The notes under the pieces were generated by a model. It made no database searches. It saw only the letters and a program-made list of their open reading frames with translations, and had not been told where the DNA came from. The position numbers and the translations under genes are program-made. From Cheiracanthium punctorium (taxonomy: Eukaryota; Arthropoda; Arachnida; Araneae; Cheiracanthiidae), in NCBI GenBank assembly GCA_038373885.1, contig JAWZYV010011909.1, forward strand, positions 248,001 through 312,000: a stretch of 64,000 nucleotides of DNA, written 5' to 3'. This document shows, one piece after another, positions 37,726 to 48,530 of the stretch. Positions within the stretch are counted from its first letter, which is position 1, and every line of letters begins with the position of its first letter.

Positions 37726-37790
37726 AGGGTCCAACTACCGCCCAGGCTAACTATGCCCCAGATTGAGGCACTTTATTAAAAAACTAGTTC
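37726..37790 (+). repeat. Worn CAGGGCCCGATTACC-type repeat end
   Basis: CAGGGTCCAACTACCGCCCAG is a diverged form of the motif at 35601 and 36406. Confidence 0.35.
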
Positions 37791-39139
37791 TTAAAGACAT
37801 TGGCGTAAACACTGACAAACAATTGAACTTTAACACAAGTTAAAAATTTTGAACAAAACTATGTATTGCAGTGCGAAAAAAGCGCCTTGCGACTGTGTCA
37901 AGGTATCGCACAAAGTGACCAAAAAGTGATAAAGCTAGAGCCTACTAATGTTCAAGTCAGGACCCGAGTAACGAAGCATCAATTCAATGTATTACAGAAA
38001 ACTTAAAAACCTTTTGTATTTCATTTAAATAAACTTAACAGTCGGACTTATTTCAGTAGGTCGTACAACTTTTCTACGAATACAAATTAAAATCTGAAAA
38101 ATACGATCGCAGATGTATCATGGGTAATTTTTTTTTAGCACCGAGTAGATTATCGTATGAATTATTAAAATTTTTATACTTCAGTATGCAATAAACTATA
38201 AGACGTTTTAATATTTTAAAGGCTATTTCAGTTTTTTCGAAATTCAGTAAAATTAAGTTCAGTCGAACTTCAAGACCGCACCCCTCCAACGAGAAAGCTG
38301 TAGTTATGCCAGAGGCAACAGGTCCCCGAGCTCTACATTAACCTTCTACAGGAAGATTTAACAATGAAAAAGAGTGAAATTATGAAATAAACCCCTTTAA
38401 TTACAAGTAAAAAATCCCTTTCATTTACATTTCGAAATACATACCGGTCATATAAATGTTCACAGAGTGCTTTATAAATAAAATCCCTTTGACTAGCAAA
38501 TTAGCAGTAACATGAAGAAATTACAATGATAAGCAATGAAATTAACATAAGTAAGAATGCTGCCGAAGTCTGTTAACGCGAATTAGTAAAGCAATATTTA
38601 CTATATTACACATTAAAATTAGTCACCATGACAAGTACCGCTCATACCGCTGCACATATAAATTTATAACCCAACATTTATGTTTATCGTTAGGGAATAC
38701 AGAAACTTAAAAAAATTCATGTAAGTTAACCTAATCTCAATAATTATCTTTTAATAGAATAAAATCAGCACCTACTTATATCTCCATTAGTCTTAAAACG
38801 GGCTGTAAAAACAACATAAATCCACTCCTTAGAACGTCATAGGCTACAGCGGAGTACCCAAAGAAGCTACTTGAAGATCCTTCCTAGACAATAGATAATT
38901 TTACTTTTTCAAATCATATAAATAGCAGTTTTCAGCAACTTGTTGCTAACAACAAGATATTTTAATAATATTAAATCGATCAAAGAAGCAGGAGTTTATT
39001 AATAAAAGCAAGAAGTAATTTTAAAAGATCTGTAAGTAAATCTTACCGTTTGGCAAAGGGAAAAAACGCCACAAGATTCCCTTACATTCTCCAAATGTCA
39101 CCTTCAAGACACCCACCGTACTTCGGAACTGGGAATGAC
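37791..39139. other. AT-rich noncoding DNA
   Basis: Nothing recognised. Confidence 0.4.
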
Positions 39140-39890
39140 CCTAAAAAAACCAATCAGCTGCTGCACTTCATAATGTATTCACCATTTGCGGAACCACAAT
39201 GAGCAATATACGCAAATTTGAGAGATAGCCAATCAGCGTTGTCCCTTCTAAATGTATCCAACTTCATTTACGGTGAATTGAAAGGAAATATATGCAAATT
39301 CGTATCTCTTTAAAAAACCATGGAGTTAGTACAACTAAACGGCAGCTCATCTCACATCTTCCTTGAGATTTTGAGAGATATTTGGAATTGCGAAAGAGAG
39401 TTTATCTGGATCCATGGCTCTTTTAGCCATTTCAGCTGTCACTAATCATATTTATTTCAAAAAACAATTTTACAGTTCAATAACTGGACACTGAAACATC
39501 TATGGGCTAATGGGTTTCGAACCCGAGAACGTTTGCAAGGCAGGCGGCAGCGACAGGTGCGCAAACCCTCGCGTCGCAGTGCCCCCTTTCGGAGTTTTGA
39601 CAAATAAGTTGCGAGTTTTTTTCGTGCTTAGACTTCCTTTCCTGTTTTTTCATTGGCTGGTTAACGTTTAACGTTGAAGTTTTCGAATGGGTGCAAGATG
39701 ACACGTTACTGGGCAAAAAGAGTTGGATTCGATTTAGCCGAAGGCACGGGGGAACCAGAGGCGGAGAGGTTAAGGATCTGTTCTTCTCTCCGCTACTCGT
39801 TTAACCGCCTGGGCGTGCGTTTGATTATCACTTATCTCCTAGTTGTTTGTGTTTGGCCTATGAATTGTACATTTTTTTCTCTATACTAGT
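39140..39890. promoter_or_regulatory. GC-rich, CCAAT-containing stretch; possible host promoter
   Basis: Two CCAATCAG boxes (about 39150 and 39229) and one inverted ATTGGCTGG (about 39652) flank a block from 39500 to 39830 that is visibly richer in G+C and CpG than the surrounding DNA. A 71-codon plus frame starts at 39674 and a 69-codon minus frame lies at 39507-39716; I recognise neither. This is the only part of the window that looks like a gene start rather than repeat debris, but no exon can be shown. Confidence 0.25.
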
Positions 39891-40378
39891 ACAAATTGGC
39901 CGTTGTTTATTTTATTCGACGAGGATTTATAAGCGGATTCTCAGGACCAAGCAAAAAAGTTCGAAAATAAATTTTCCAAATACAGCAACAACAAGCAGCA
40001 AATCGTGGCTCCGTAACGAAGTATGTAATTGCAATCTAGATTTCAGGCGTTAGAACCCACCCTTCTCCTTTGACAACTGCACATGCCTTCTGACCAGACC
40101 GACAAAATAAAAAGCGGAAAATTAACTCGATCTACGAACTAAAGAAAATTGGACATTTCTAATAGATAAGCATAGCAGTGGAGCAATGCCTACTGCGTGA
40201 CGAACAAACCGCGCTCGTAATGCATTCCAATGAGAGAACCGTAATTTTGAACACAGAAAAATGGTATTCATTTGAATTGTTCTGGGACTGTGATACATTT
40301 CATTAACTCTCCGTTTGGCGTGTGTAAATTTCCTATGTCAATATTTGAGCATAAATAAAATTTCCTATGTCAATTGCA
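39891..40378. other. Noncoding DNA left of the Tc1 remnant
   Basis: Nothing recognised. Confidence 0.35.
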
Positions 40379-40809
40379 TATTAAAAATGTTGTTATCCGC
40401 AAAAGTGAATGATGTCATATATAATAATACTCTGAAAAGCCAAAACATTATAACCACTTACTCAATAAATCGTTGCTCCTCCTTTGGCCTTCAAAACAAC
40501 TGCAACTCACTTGGGCATGGATGCCACGAGTTCTTGTTAGATAACTGGAGACTGGTTGTACCAAATATTTAAGCAGCGGTCACGTAAAGTTAAATATATT
40601 AAAAATGTTGTTCTCCGTAAAAGTGAATGATGTAATATATAATAATACTCTGAAAAGCCAAAACATTATAACCACTTACTCAATAAATCGTTGCGCCTCC
40701 TTTGGCCTGCAAAACAACTGCAACTCGCTTGGGCATGGATGCCACGAGTTCTTGGTAGATAACTGGAGACTGGTTGTACCAAATATTTAAGCAGCGGTCA
40801 CGTAAAGTT
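40379..40809 (-). repeat. Tandem duplication of the Tc1 3' end, about 215-bp unit
   Basis: Units 40379-40599 and 40600-40809 are almost identical. Each contains a Tc1-type end word (AGCCAAAACATTATAACCAC) and the last codons of the transposase. The right unit is joined to the rest of the gene; the left one is an extra copy. Few differences separate them, so the duplication is younger than the damage to the gene. Confidence 0.8.
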
Positions 40810-41218
40810 GAGATATTGCAACATGGTGGTGTTTGAGCAACTCTGAGCTGCTGCTCCATGTAATACCAAAAATGCGCTATTGGATTAAGATTCGGTGAGT
40901 TAGGTAGCCAGGACATTAATTGGAATTCATCACTATGCTCCTTGAACTACTCCAACACAATTCCAGCCTTCTGACATGGCATGCTGGCCTGTTGGAAGAT
41001 CCCATTTCCTTTTGGGAAGGCATACGCCATGTAAAGGTGTAACTGATTGCAATGATGTTCAGATAGTTCACACCATTCATGATCTGTTCTACCACAACGA
41101 CGGGTCCCAGAGCCGCTGAAGAGAGCGTCCCCCAAAGCATAATACCACCGCCACCAGCCAGTGTATAGCCTGCTGTACAAGAGGGAATCAGCTATTCTCT
41201 TGGAAGACGGAGGGCCCT

Positions 41219-41905
41219 AACAGGGCCCGATTTAGAAATTTCTGGACTATAGGCACAACTCGGGACGCCCCCCCCCTAACACTGATGTGAAATTTCCAAA
41301 GGTAAATTACTGTCTGGCTGTGCCTTGCTGTCGAAAGTCTGAGCTTGTTTTTTCCAAAATGGCAGCCGTCTATTATCTTTCATGATAAATTTAACAAACA
41401 AATTCAAGCTGCACATAAAATACCTAAGAATCTACAACATTTTTTCAACCACTGGTTATAAATGCCACCCAGTCATCGAGCAGACTGACAACATTTTTAA
41501 CCCATTTATGCCTAGTGTCCCTTTTTTGGGACGGCATTTTCGCTATTAGTCGAAAACGTTATTTATTTTTCCTAGCCTTTATTCATGAGTATTGAGCCTC
41601 AACTCTACAAAATATTTTAACATGACCAAGTAGGATGTTAATATTTCGATTTTTATGCATAATGATTTTAAAAGAAACCATCCCTTGTTCAAGAAGTTGA
41701 CATCAGAAATTTATCTATTATTTCTGTTATCAGTAAAAATCGAAGAAAGTCGCAAAAATATCCAGGCACAAATGGGTTAAACTATTGTTCGAAAACAATT
41801 GAAAGGATACATAAAAATCTGCTATTAAAAAAGATAAAATTAAGAAAAATTGAATTAGGATTTTGTTTTGGGGACACTAGTCCTGGGTCTACTAGGTGTA
41901 ATGGA
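41219..41905. mobile_element. Insertion splitting the Tc1 gene
   Basis: The Tc1 reading stops at 'VDDRVRV' (about 41930) and resumes near 41210. The DNA between begins with CAGGGCCCGATTTAG (the motif seen at 35601) and contains a complete TTAA MITE (41497-41780). It is therefore itself a composite of at least two insertions. The left edge is clear and the right edge is good to about 20 bases. Confidence 0.6.
41497..41780 (+). mobile_element. piggyBac-type MITE, family 3
   Basis: 284 bp with TTAA at each end and inverted tips TTAACCCATTT[A/G]TGCCT (right end AGGCACAAATGGGTTAA). A small hairpin GTCCC-TTTTTT-GGGAC lies near 41517-41532. No coding capacity. It is nested in DNA that is itself nested in the Tc1 pseudogene. 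Confidence 0.85.
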
Positions 41906-42149
41906 AAATCAGAGTCTTTACCCTAACACGGTCATCGACGTGATGAAGGAGAAACCGAGATTCATCCGACCAGGCAACTCTCTTCCACATATTCATGGTC
42001 CAGTCTCGATATTCCCATCCCCGCTTTAGGCGTAGTTGACAATGACTCTTGGTAAGCACGAGTGGGGTTTCTGCTCCGCAGTCCCATATCCAACAGTATC
42101 TGCTGAATTCTGTGTTCCTAAACGCTTGTACTTGGAACTGCATTGTATT

Positions 42150-42502
42150 GGGCTGTCAGCTGATCGACTGTCGGCCGCCAATTTTGCTGTATGTCTCGAT
42201 GCATCACCAAAGTCGGTCCAAGAAAAAGAAAGAAAGAAAAGACAGTTGTATTGGAGAGCATCTCATAATGGGTGTTTGTCACGATTTGCCTTTCTTGTTA
42301 AACTTTATGTGAAAATGCTCAAAATATCTACACTCCCCAGTCAAACGAACAACGAAGTTAAACAAATTCAGCGAAAATGTACTGCTGCATAAACTGAAAG
42401 AACTAAGCAAAGAATATTTTATTGAGAAAAGGAAATATATGCTTCTTTCCTGGAAAAGTTGATGGCATACTATCTTCCATATAAATAGTTTTTTCCTTTT
42501 TA
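42150..42502. other. Spacer between the Tc1 and mariner remnants
   Basis: Nothing recognised; two overlapping plus frames start in the Tc1 antisense strand and are shadows. Confidence 0.35.
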
Positions 42503-43084
42503 TCAGGTTGTAACGAAAGTTTTCCGCCAGATTTGCTTGAGTCAGCTCACGCGGTACCCAGCTATTGACCTTATATGCCAAGTTTATGCGATGCTTAGCG
42601 CGACTAATGGACATGGCACTAAAGTCTAACTCTTTTAGCTAGCTCTCGAATGGATGAATATTTTATATTCTTCCACAAATTCTCGTAGGCGGCCTCATTA
42701 GCCTCAGGCCGGCCAGAGCGCTCTGCTTCTTAAATGTCCTAGTCCTCGTTTTTGAACTTTGTGTACCAAATCTTCACAGTGTCATGAGATACAACAGTAG
42801 TACCTTAAGCTGTACACATGATTCAGTGTCATACTGTAGCTGACTTTTTGCGACAGCACTGAGAGTAAATGATGGATCAATCTGGTAGCGCGATAGTTCC
42901 ATTTTAGACACCTTATACTTAATCATAACGATATTTTTTTACAGATTTCACAACACAGTTCTCTTAAACAAGCCTTTTCTTTCAAATAACAAAAATCGTT
43001 TTAAAAAATATTGGCAAAGACACCAACGGGAACTGCTTGTGCAGGCAATACTTGGAGTGGCGGAAAACTTTCGTTACAACCTAA
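42503..43084 (-). mobile_element. mariner-like deletion derivative, copy 1
   Basis: Inverted ends T[C/T]AGGTTGTAACGAAAG...CTTTCGTTACAACCT are flanked by TA on both sides (42501-42502 and 43085-43086). The repeat is at least 25 bp. It retains part of the transposase N-terminus in reverse. 582 bp against about 1.3 kb for a complete mariner. Confidence 0.88.
42650..42902 (-). pseudogene. mariner transposase N-terminal (HTH) remnant
   Basis: Starts with ATG (42900-42902) and 'MELSRYQI', the usual mariner start. After at least one frame change it reads 'SHDTVKIWYTKFKNED', then two stops, then 'ERSGRPEANEAAYENLW'. The latter two match the second helix-turn-helix and the GRP linker of mariner transposases, which bind the terminal repeat. 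The whole DD34D catalytic domain is absent, so the protein could not cut DNA. Confidence 0.8.
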
Positions 43085-43086
43085 TA

Positions 43087-44890
43087 CTTCCTTGTACGTA
43101 GTATAAGGAAATAATGTGATCCCGAAAAATTTTCGGGGCCAAATTTCGACAAAAAAACCGATTTTGACTACCTCTAAATTTAATTTTAAGACTTTTTTCG
43201 ATGCATCTCATCGTAGGCTAGCATGCACGATCATATTAACGCATCTGCAACTCATTTTGACCAGCGGCGAGTCTATTGTGGCCAGTTTTTCCATGCCGTC
43301 TGTACGTACGTACGTATGTATGTAACTCGCATATCTCAAAAACTATTGGTCTTAGAATGTTGAGATTTATAGTGAATGTATAGTTTATGTACAGGACCGC
43401 CCAAAAGATTCGAAATACATTACGCTCTATGGGCCGAAATTCATTAAACTCGCCTAACTCAAAAACTATTAGGCGTAGAATGTCGAAACTTCATATTTTG
43501 GATAGTTGTAACATCTAGTTGCGCACCTCCCCTATTGGTTCCATTCGACTGGATAGTTTATCTACAGGACCGCCCAAAACATTCGAAATACATTACGCTC
43601 AATGGGCCGAAATTCATTAAACTCGCATATCTCAAAAACTATTAGGCGTAGAATGTTGAAACTTTATATTTAGGATTGTTGTAACATCTAGTTGTGCACC
43701 TCCCCTTTCGGTTCCATTCGACTGGATAGTTTATCTACAGAACCGCCTAAAAGATTCGAAATACATTATGCTCTATGGGCCGACATTCATCAAAGCGTTT
43801 TTTAGAGGTTTTGGGCTATTTCAAACGACTCAGGAGTGATATATGCTGTAAAGAGTTAGAAAATGAATTTCTCCATTAAAAAAAGTGTCTTTATCATTTA
43901 CAGTTCTGCTACAGGAACACTCAAAAGATTTCCAATACATTACGGTCAATGGCAATTTTAGGGGCATTCATCCATTTCAAGCACAATACCGTCCTACCAC
44001 ATAAGTTAGGTAATGGTCCGACCACGGTCACGTGCCTCCCTCAAGAACTATGCCAAAAGTCGCCGAGCTTGGGGACTTTTGGTGTACGTGTGTGCATATT
44101 TAACTCTCAAATCTCAAAAACTATTATGAAATTTCATATGTAAGATTGTTGTAACATCTAGTTGTGCATCTCGATTTTTGGTTCCAATCTACTGGAGTTT
44201 CTTTACAGGACCACCAAAAAGAATTTCAGTACTTTAATGTCTATGGACATCTTCAATATAATACAATTGTAGTCAGTCATTGTTTGGTACGTGCCCAAAT
44301 CTCGCCGTCTGTCCTCGACCTTGGCGAGTTTTGCCGAAATGTCGCCAAATTTGGCGATAGTCAGTCATTTGATCCATGCCCAAAGTATCGCCATTTGTCA
44401 TTGTTCTTGGCGAGTTTTGGCGAAATATCGCCAAATTTGGCGATAATCTGTCATTGTTGGTCCATGCTTAAAATCTCGCCAAATGTCATCTACATTGACG
44501 AGTTTCGCCGAAATATCGCCAAATTTGGCGCCAAAAATTATTTCGTATTTTGTATAACTCTAAAACTTTAACCCGTAGAATTTTGAACTTTTGTATTTAG
44601 AACTATATTATAATATCTAACTGTTTTCAATATCTTTTTTGACAGCAATCGATTGGGAATTTATTTACAGGGTGAGCCAAATGACTTTAAATACATTAAC
44701 GTGTATGGATGCATTCAATTCATTGAAAGTCAGTGGTCAATGACTACTTTGGCTATCCCCAAAATCTCGCAAACTATCTCAAGTTTGTCGGCTTTTGGTG
44801 AAATATCGCCAAATAAAGTGTCAGAAGGAAATCTTTCAAATTGAACTCAGCTTGGCGATATCGAAATATTTGGCTAGAAATCGCTATACC
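43087..44890 (+). repeat. Tandem-repeat-rich element of unknown class
   Basis: Starts beside the mariner copy with ACTTCCTTGTACGTAGTATAAGGAAATAATGTGATC and a CCCGAAAA-TTTTCGGG hairpin (about 43121-43137). From 43323 to 43790 come three units (about 123 and 172 bp apart) with 'ATCTCAAAAACTATTAGGCGT', 'ACAGGACCGCC-AAA-ATTCGAAATACATTACG' and 'ATGGGCC'. Weaker units follow to about 44240, then the 86-bp array. Frames here are not conserved between units. The tip design (CTTCC...AAGGAAA) recalls the element at 13473. The right boundary is unclear. Confidence 0.5.
44290..44530 (+). repeat. 86-bp tandem repeats with GGCGA / TCGCC words
   Basis: 'TTGGCGAGTTTTG-CGAAAT-TCGCCAAATTTGGCGATA' recurs at about 44322, 44407 and 44496, separated by 'GTCAGTCATT...CCATGC-CAAA'. 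Each unit holds the palindrome TCGCCAAATTTGGCGA, so each can form a short perfect hairpin. Confidence 0.8.
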
Positions 44891-45687
44891 TAACTATTAT
44901 TGATATTTTATCTCTTTCAAACAAATTAGTTTAGAGGAAGTGCGTAAAGAACATTTTTGAATTAATAGACGTGCAAGGAAGTCATGTGTTGGACACATCA
45001 GATTTTTTTTCATGTATGAATAAGTTTTCTTCAGTGTCTCACTGGTTAAAGTAAAGACCCCCATTCCTCTTAAATACCAAGCATTCAAGTAACTTCAGAA
45101 TGCCTTTCAAATGATTAGGGAGCATGATTTTGTTTTCCTGACTCTCTCTGAAACAGTTACAGCGTGGCTGTGAAAAAGATTGTTCGAGTAAAAGAAAAAG
45201 AAACATACAATCATGCCACCACACTCTGAAAGTTCATGTATGCATTTCGTTTTGAGTGCTCCCGTCTACTTTTGCGATGAATTTTTAACTTTAGATCTAG
45301 GATTTATGATAGAATTTGTACGAAACTTTTGTGCTTCATAAAAATAATTTAGTGATACAGAGTTTCAGAATCCCTAATTGCTCCCTTCTTCGAGGCATGA
45401 ACTGTTTTATAATGACGTTAATGTTGCAGGATGATGTGTATAAAGGAAGAGGCTAAGCCCCATTTGTAAAACGTTTCCCTCTTCGCAGCAGCGTGAATAT
45501 TAATACGAAAATTGTTGTTGCCGCTATTGTTGAGCCGGAACAGGCTGCTGTCCTGATCCCTGATGTAGATGATGATGCTGCTAACGCCCTCTTCTGCCTA
45601 GCCACGGAAAGAAGCCAGATCCTCCATATATAGGACGGTGATGGCCGAATCGAAGCGACTGCCATGTTAGTGAGTCCCAGTGGGTTG
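44891..45687. other. Noncoding DNA
   Basis: The GC content rises from about 45440 toward the foldback element. A 103-codon minus frame (45453-45764) overlaps the foldback arm and is not recognised. Confidence 0.35.
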
Positions 45688-45866
45688 AGGCGGGGCCATC
45701 GTGATTCTACCGGGCCTGCTTGTGCACTCCGATGAGTCATCCAAAGAGGCCTACGGATGCTCACTTATTGGTTCCAGCACTTAGGTACGGCCGAATCTAA
45801 CCAATGAGAAAACGTCCGTGGGCCTCTTTCGGAGTGCACAAGCAGGCCCGGTAGAATCACGATGGC
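45688..45866. repeat. GC-rich foldback element, 179 bp
   Basis: GCCATCGTGATTCTACCGGG (45688-45707) and its complement at the right end (45847-45866) begin arms of about 75-88 bp with a loop of about 20 bp. Both arms also hold the CCAAT motif in opposite senses. Arm identity is high in the outer 40 bp and includes CCTGCTTGTGCACTCCGA. No coding frame is supported. Confidence 0.8.
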
Positions 45867-46927
45867 CACGGTTGATGACTGACTTAGCTCGGGGTCTCCT
45901 AATTTTGAACCGATTCCTGATTAGAGAGCAGCACCTGGTCCTTTATTATTCTAAAGCTGGAATCTAGACTTAACAACGATCTTACCAGTTATGCATTTTA
46001 TTATCATTTTTATTTTTATTTTTATTTTCGTTGCAACTTTGATAACGATTCTGGATGATACTGTTAAAAATAAATTATCTTCGCTTCGAATTTCATGAAA
46101 GGAACGACGTGCGTCTAATGATTTAAGACCTTACGAGGTAGTCCATCAGTGGCGGACACAACGGAAGGGTACCAGGGTGTCTGGACCCCTCCCAAAAGAG
46201 CATCGTAAAACATCGTGCAGTTCTTGTCATTTTGATACGTTAAAAGACTTTACCAAATTCCTATTTTCAACATCAGAAATACATTGAAAAATAAATATAT
46301 TAAAGTGCGGGGTGTCTGGTCATCATGGTCTCGAGAAAAAAAAAATCTGCATTTTTTCGGTCACAACTTTATGAGCTAGTCCCCCTCCAAGAGACAGTCC
46401 TGTGGGCGATACTGTAGTCTATCAAGGTACGACTTACTTACAATAAGTACTTAACAACCGTGTTAACCCACCAAAACGAGGATCAGATTTAGAATGGATG
46501 TGTATTTGATGTCTATTTGACATATGAAGGGGTTAAGACGGGTGACAAGTACTTTGCGAATACGGCCGTTAAAATACCAAAAAGACTCAGCCAAAACCTT
46601 GAGCTAACAGACGTCCATTAGTTAATAATCTAGAATTTGAATTAGATATATAATCAAGTAATTAATTACGAGTAAGATCGCACATCTTCCATTTGTATCG
46701 TATGTTTAGAAAATGCAGAACAGGAAACAGTGAGTAGGTAACGCTGCAAAGAGAAAAGAAACGTGATGAAATATGGAAAACTTCTAGTTAGAAATCTCTG
46801 AAGGAAAATTTATTTTTCACTTTAGATTTTTTTGGTAGCCACAGGCAAATATTTTACTCTTAAAAGAGGGTGCTAAGAAGTCACCGTGATGCTGGGCAAG
46901 TTTATCAAGTTGTTGCACAGTTTTTGC

Positions 46928-46930
<3 letters not shown>
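45867..46930. other. Noncoding DNA
   Basis: A CAGTGGCGGACAC word at about 46149 resembles a hAT tip, but no convincing partner was found. No gene recognised. Confidence 0.35.
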
Positions 46931-46987
<57 letters not shown>

Positions 46988-47072
46988 CATATATATAAAT
47001 ACATATATATAAATACATATATATAAATACATATATATAAATACATATATATAAATGCATATATATAAATAC

Positions 47073-47101
<29 letters not shown>
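46931..47101. repeat. (TA)n and 12-bp minisatellite
   Basis: About 27 TA dinucleotides run into ten or so units of ATATATAAATAC, then more TA. Three minus-strand frames through it encode only Tyr/Ile repeats and are artefacts of the repeat. Confidence 0.95.
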
Positions 47102-47103
<2 letters not shown>

Positions 47104-47600
47104 AAGAAATTTTTTTCGTTTTTCTTTTTCCAATGGCAGGCACTTGCCATGTCGTGTAGGCAACGCCACTATAAAAGCTGGAAGTGGTGGCCTCTTTATT
47201 ATGGGTGCGCCAAGCAGGTTGCCGCCCCCTACTGTCTCCTAATTTTTGAAACATTTTCCAGATGAGAGACAAGCCTCTAGACTGCCACCTCTCGGAGGTA
47301 TACAGTTTCAACATAGAGGACATTGGAGCAGCGACAACATACCTGACGTGTACCACATCCCTTTAGTCTATGGCCCCCATGTCCGCCTCACTGGAGCCGC
47401 CCTTGAGATAACGTGAAATAAGATAAAATGAGAGAGAGACATTCAGTTTGTCGAAATGTATATCTTTCTTCATAAGATAGACACCTTTTCGAAGTGATCT
47501 TGAAAACAATATTGCAAAGATCTGTGAAAAAGCATGTAAAAAATATATCTATATATTAATATAAATTCTTCAGGGAGTGACCATTACTGTTTGGACTGTA
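47102..47600. other. Noncoding DNA
   Basis: Moderately GC-rich to about 47400. No gene recognised. Confidence 0.35.
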
Positions 47601-47776
47601 CAGTCGAGCCTGCTTAATGATATATCGGTTAATTAGGTAAATGGTTTTCCGTTTATTGTAATAAATTTTCAATGTACCCCACCTTATAGTCAATGTGATA
47701 CCGAATAATGGAATATCCTGTCTATCACTATCAATTTTCGTGGCAACTTTGCTATACCATTAACCGGGTTCGACTG
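47601..47776. mobile_element. pogo/Tigger-type MITE
   Basis: 176 bp with inverted ends CAGTCGA[G/A]CC...GGTTCGACTG and further arm similarity (TTAATGATATA against TATACCATTAA). A TA precedes the left end (47599-47600); the right TA is worn to CA. CAGTCGA-type tips at a TA target are typical of pogo-like elements. No coding capacity. Confidence 0.65.
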
Positions 47777-48486
47777 CACTTTTTATTATTTCTAATGTGA
47801 AAAAAGGTTCTAAAAAATTGTGGATTAAAACAAAAGAAGCCCAATTGCGTTTACAAAGACAGGATATAAAAAATAGCACAGAAAAACTACTCAAATACCA
47901 ATGTTCCAGAAATGGAAGCATCATTATAAAGCTTTCAATAGGCTAACAAAAGAAAGCTTAACTGATAGATTTAATGTAAAAAAAGGGGGCTGGACATTCT
48001 TAATCAAGAAATGGCATCAAATGACATTTAAAGAAACGAAACGCTTTTAAAATGCTTAAAAGAAAATCTTAAAAGAATGAAACACCCTTTTTTTTTAAAA
48101 AAAAAAAAGGAAAGGAAAGAAAGCAGCGAAAAAAGATGACATATTTTATGTGAACATTACCATAATCGTTTAAAAAAAGAAATGTAAACTTTTATTAACG
48201 AACCGTTGAAAAAGAAAATAGAATTGTGTAAAATACAAAATATCAAAAAGAGACAGAAAAAAAGGAAGGGGGGGGGGGATAGAAACTAGATTTTTTTTAA
48301 AGACTCATTTTTCAGAGGAATTTAAATTATTCCTCAGAAGGACGTGTGCACACAAGGAAAAAAAGAATTTTCCAAATCATAAAAAAACAGCATGCTAAAT
48401 TTAACAACATAAAATTGTTAAATTGGCTTCTTATTTTCAGAATGGAGAATTAGGTTTAAAATAATGGCATTACACAATCGTTAGAG

Positions 48487-48530
<44 letters not shown>

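Larger units (their letters stand above)
40680..42143 (-). pseudogene. Tc1-like transposase, broken
   Basis: Tc1/mariner-superfamily transposase in reverse, 5' part at high coordinates. 41892-42143 carries 'HRDWT'-like 'YRDWTMNMWKRVAWSDESRF', holding the first catalytic Asp in 'WSDESRF'. After a 0.7-kb insertion (41219 to about 41905), 40916-41180 reads 'IMLWG'-type and 'GNGIFQQ' segments in alternating frames. 40680-40916 reads 'NSPNLNPIAHFW' and 'LVASMPKRVAVVLQAKGG'. The second catalytic position (normally Asp in QQDNAPCH) reads Ala-Ser, and the third acid (normally Glu or Asp in LNPIEHLW) reads Ala. Frameshifts, the insertion and loss of two catalytic acids make it dead. The N-terminal HTH region and the other terminal repeat were not found. 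Confidence 0.85.

Noticed and set aside
39507..39530. tRNA T-arm (GGTTCGAAACC on the minus strand)
   Set aside because: A perfect box B, but no box A or cloverleaf is found at the proper distance.
46817..47356. 179-codon minus-strand open frame
   Set aside because: Its middle is only Tyr/Ile repeats produced by the TA and ATATATAAATAC microsatellite; the same happens in two other frames.
46149..47385. hAT element from CAGTGGCGGAC to GTCCGCCTCACTG
   Set aside because: The tips match only with a gap and the flanking 8-mers differ, so no target duplication supports it.
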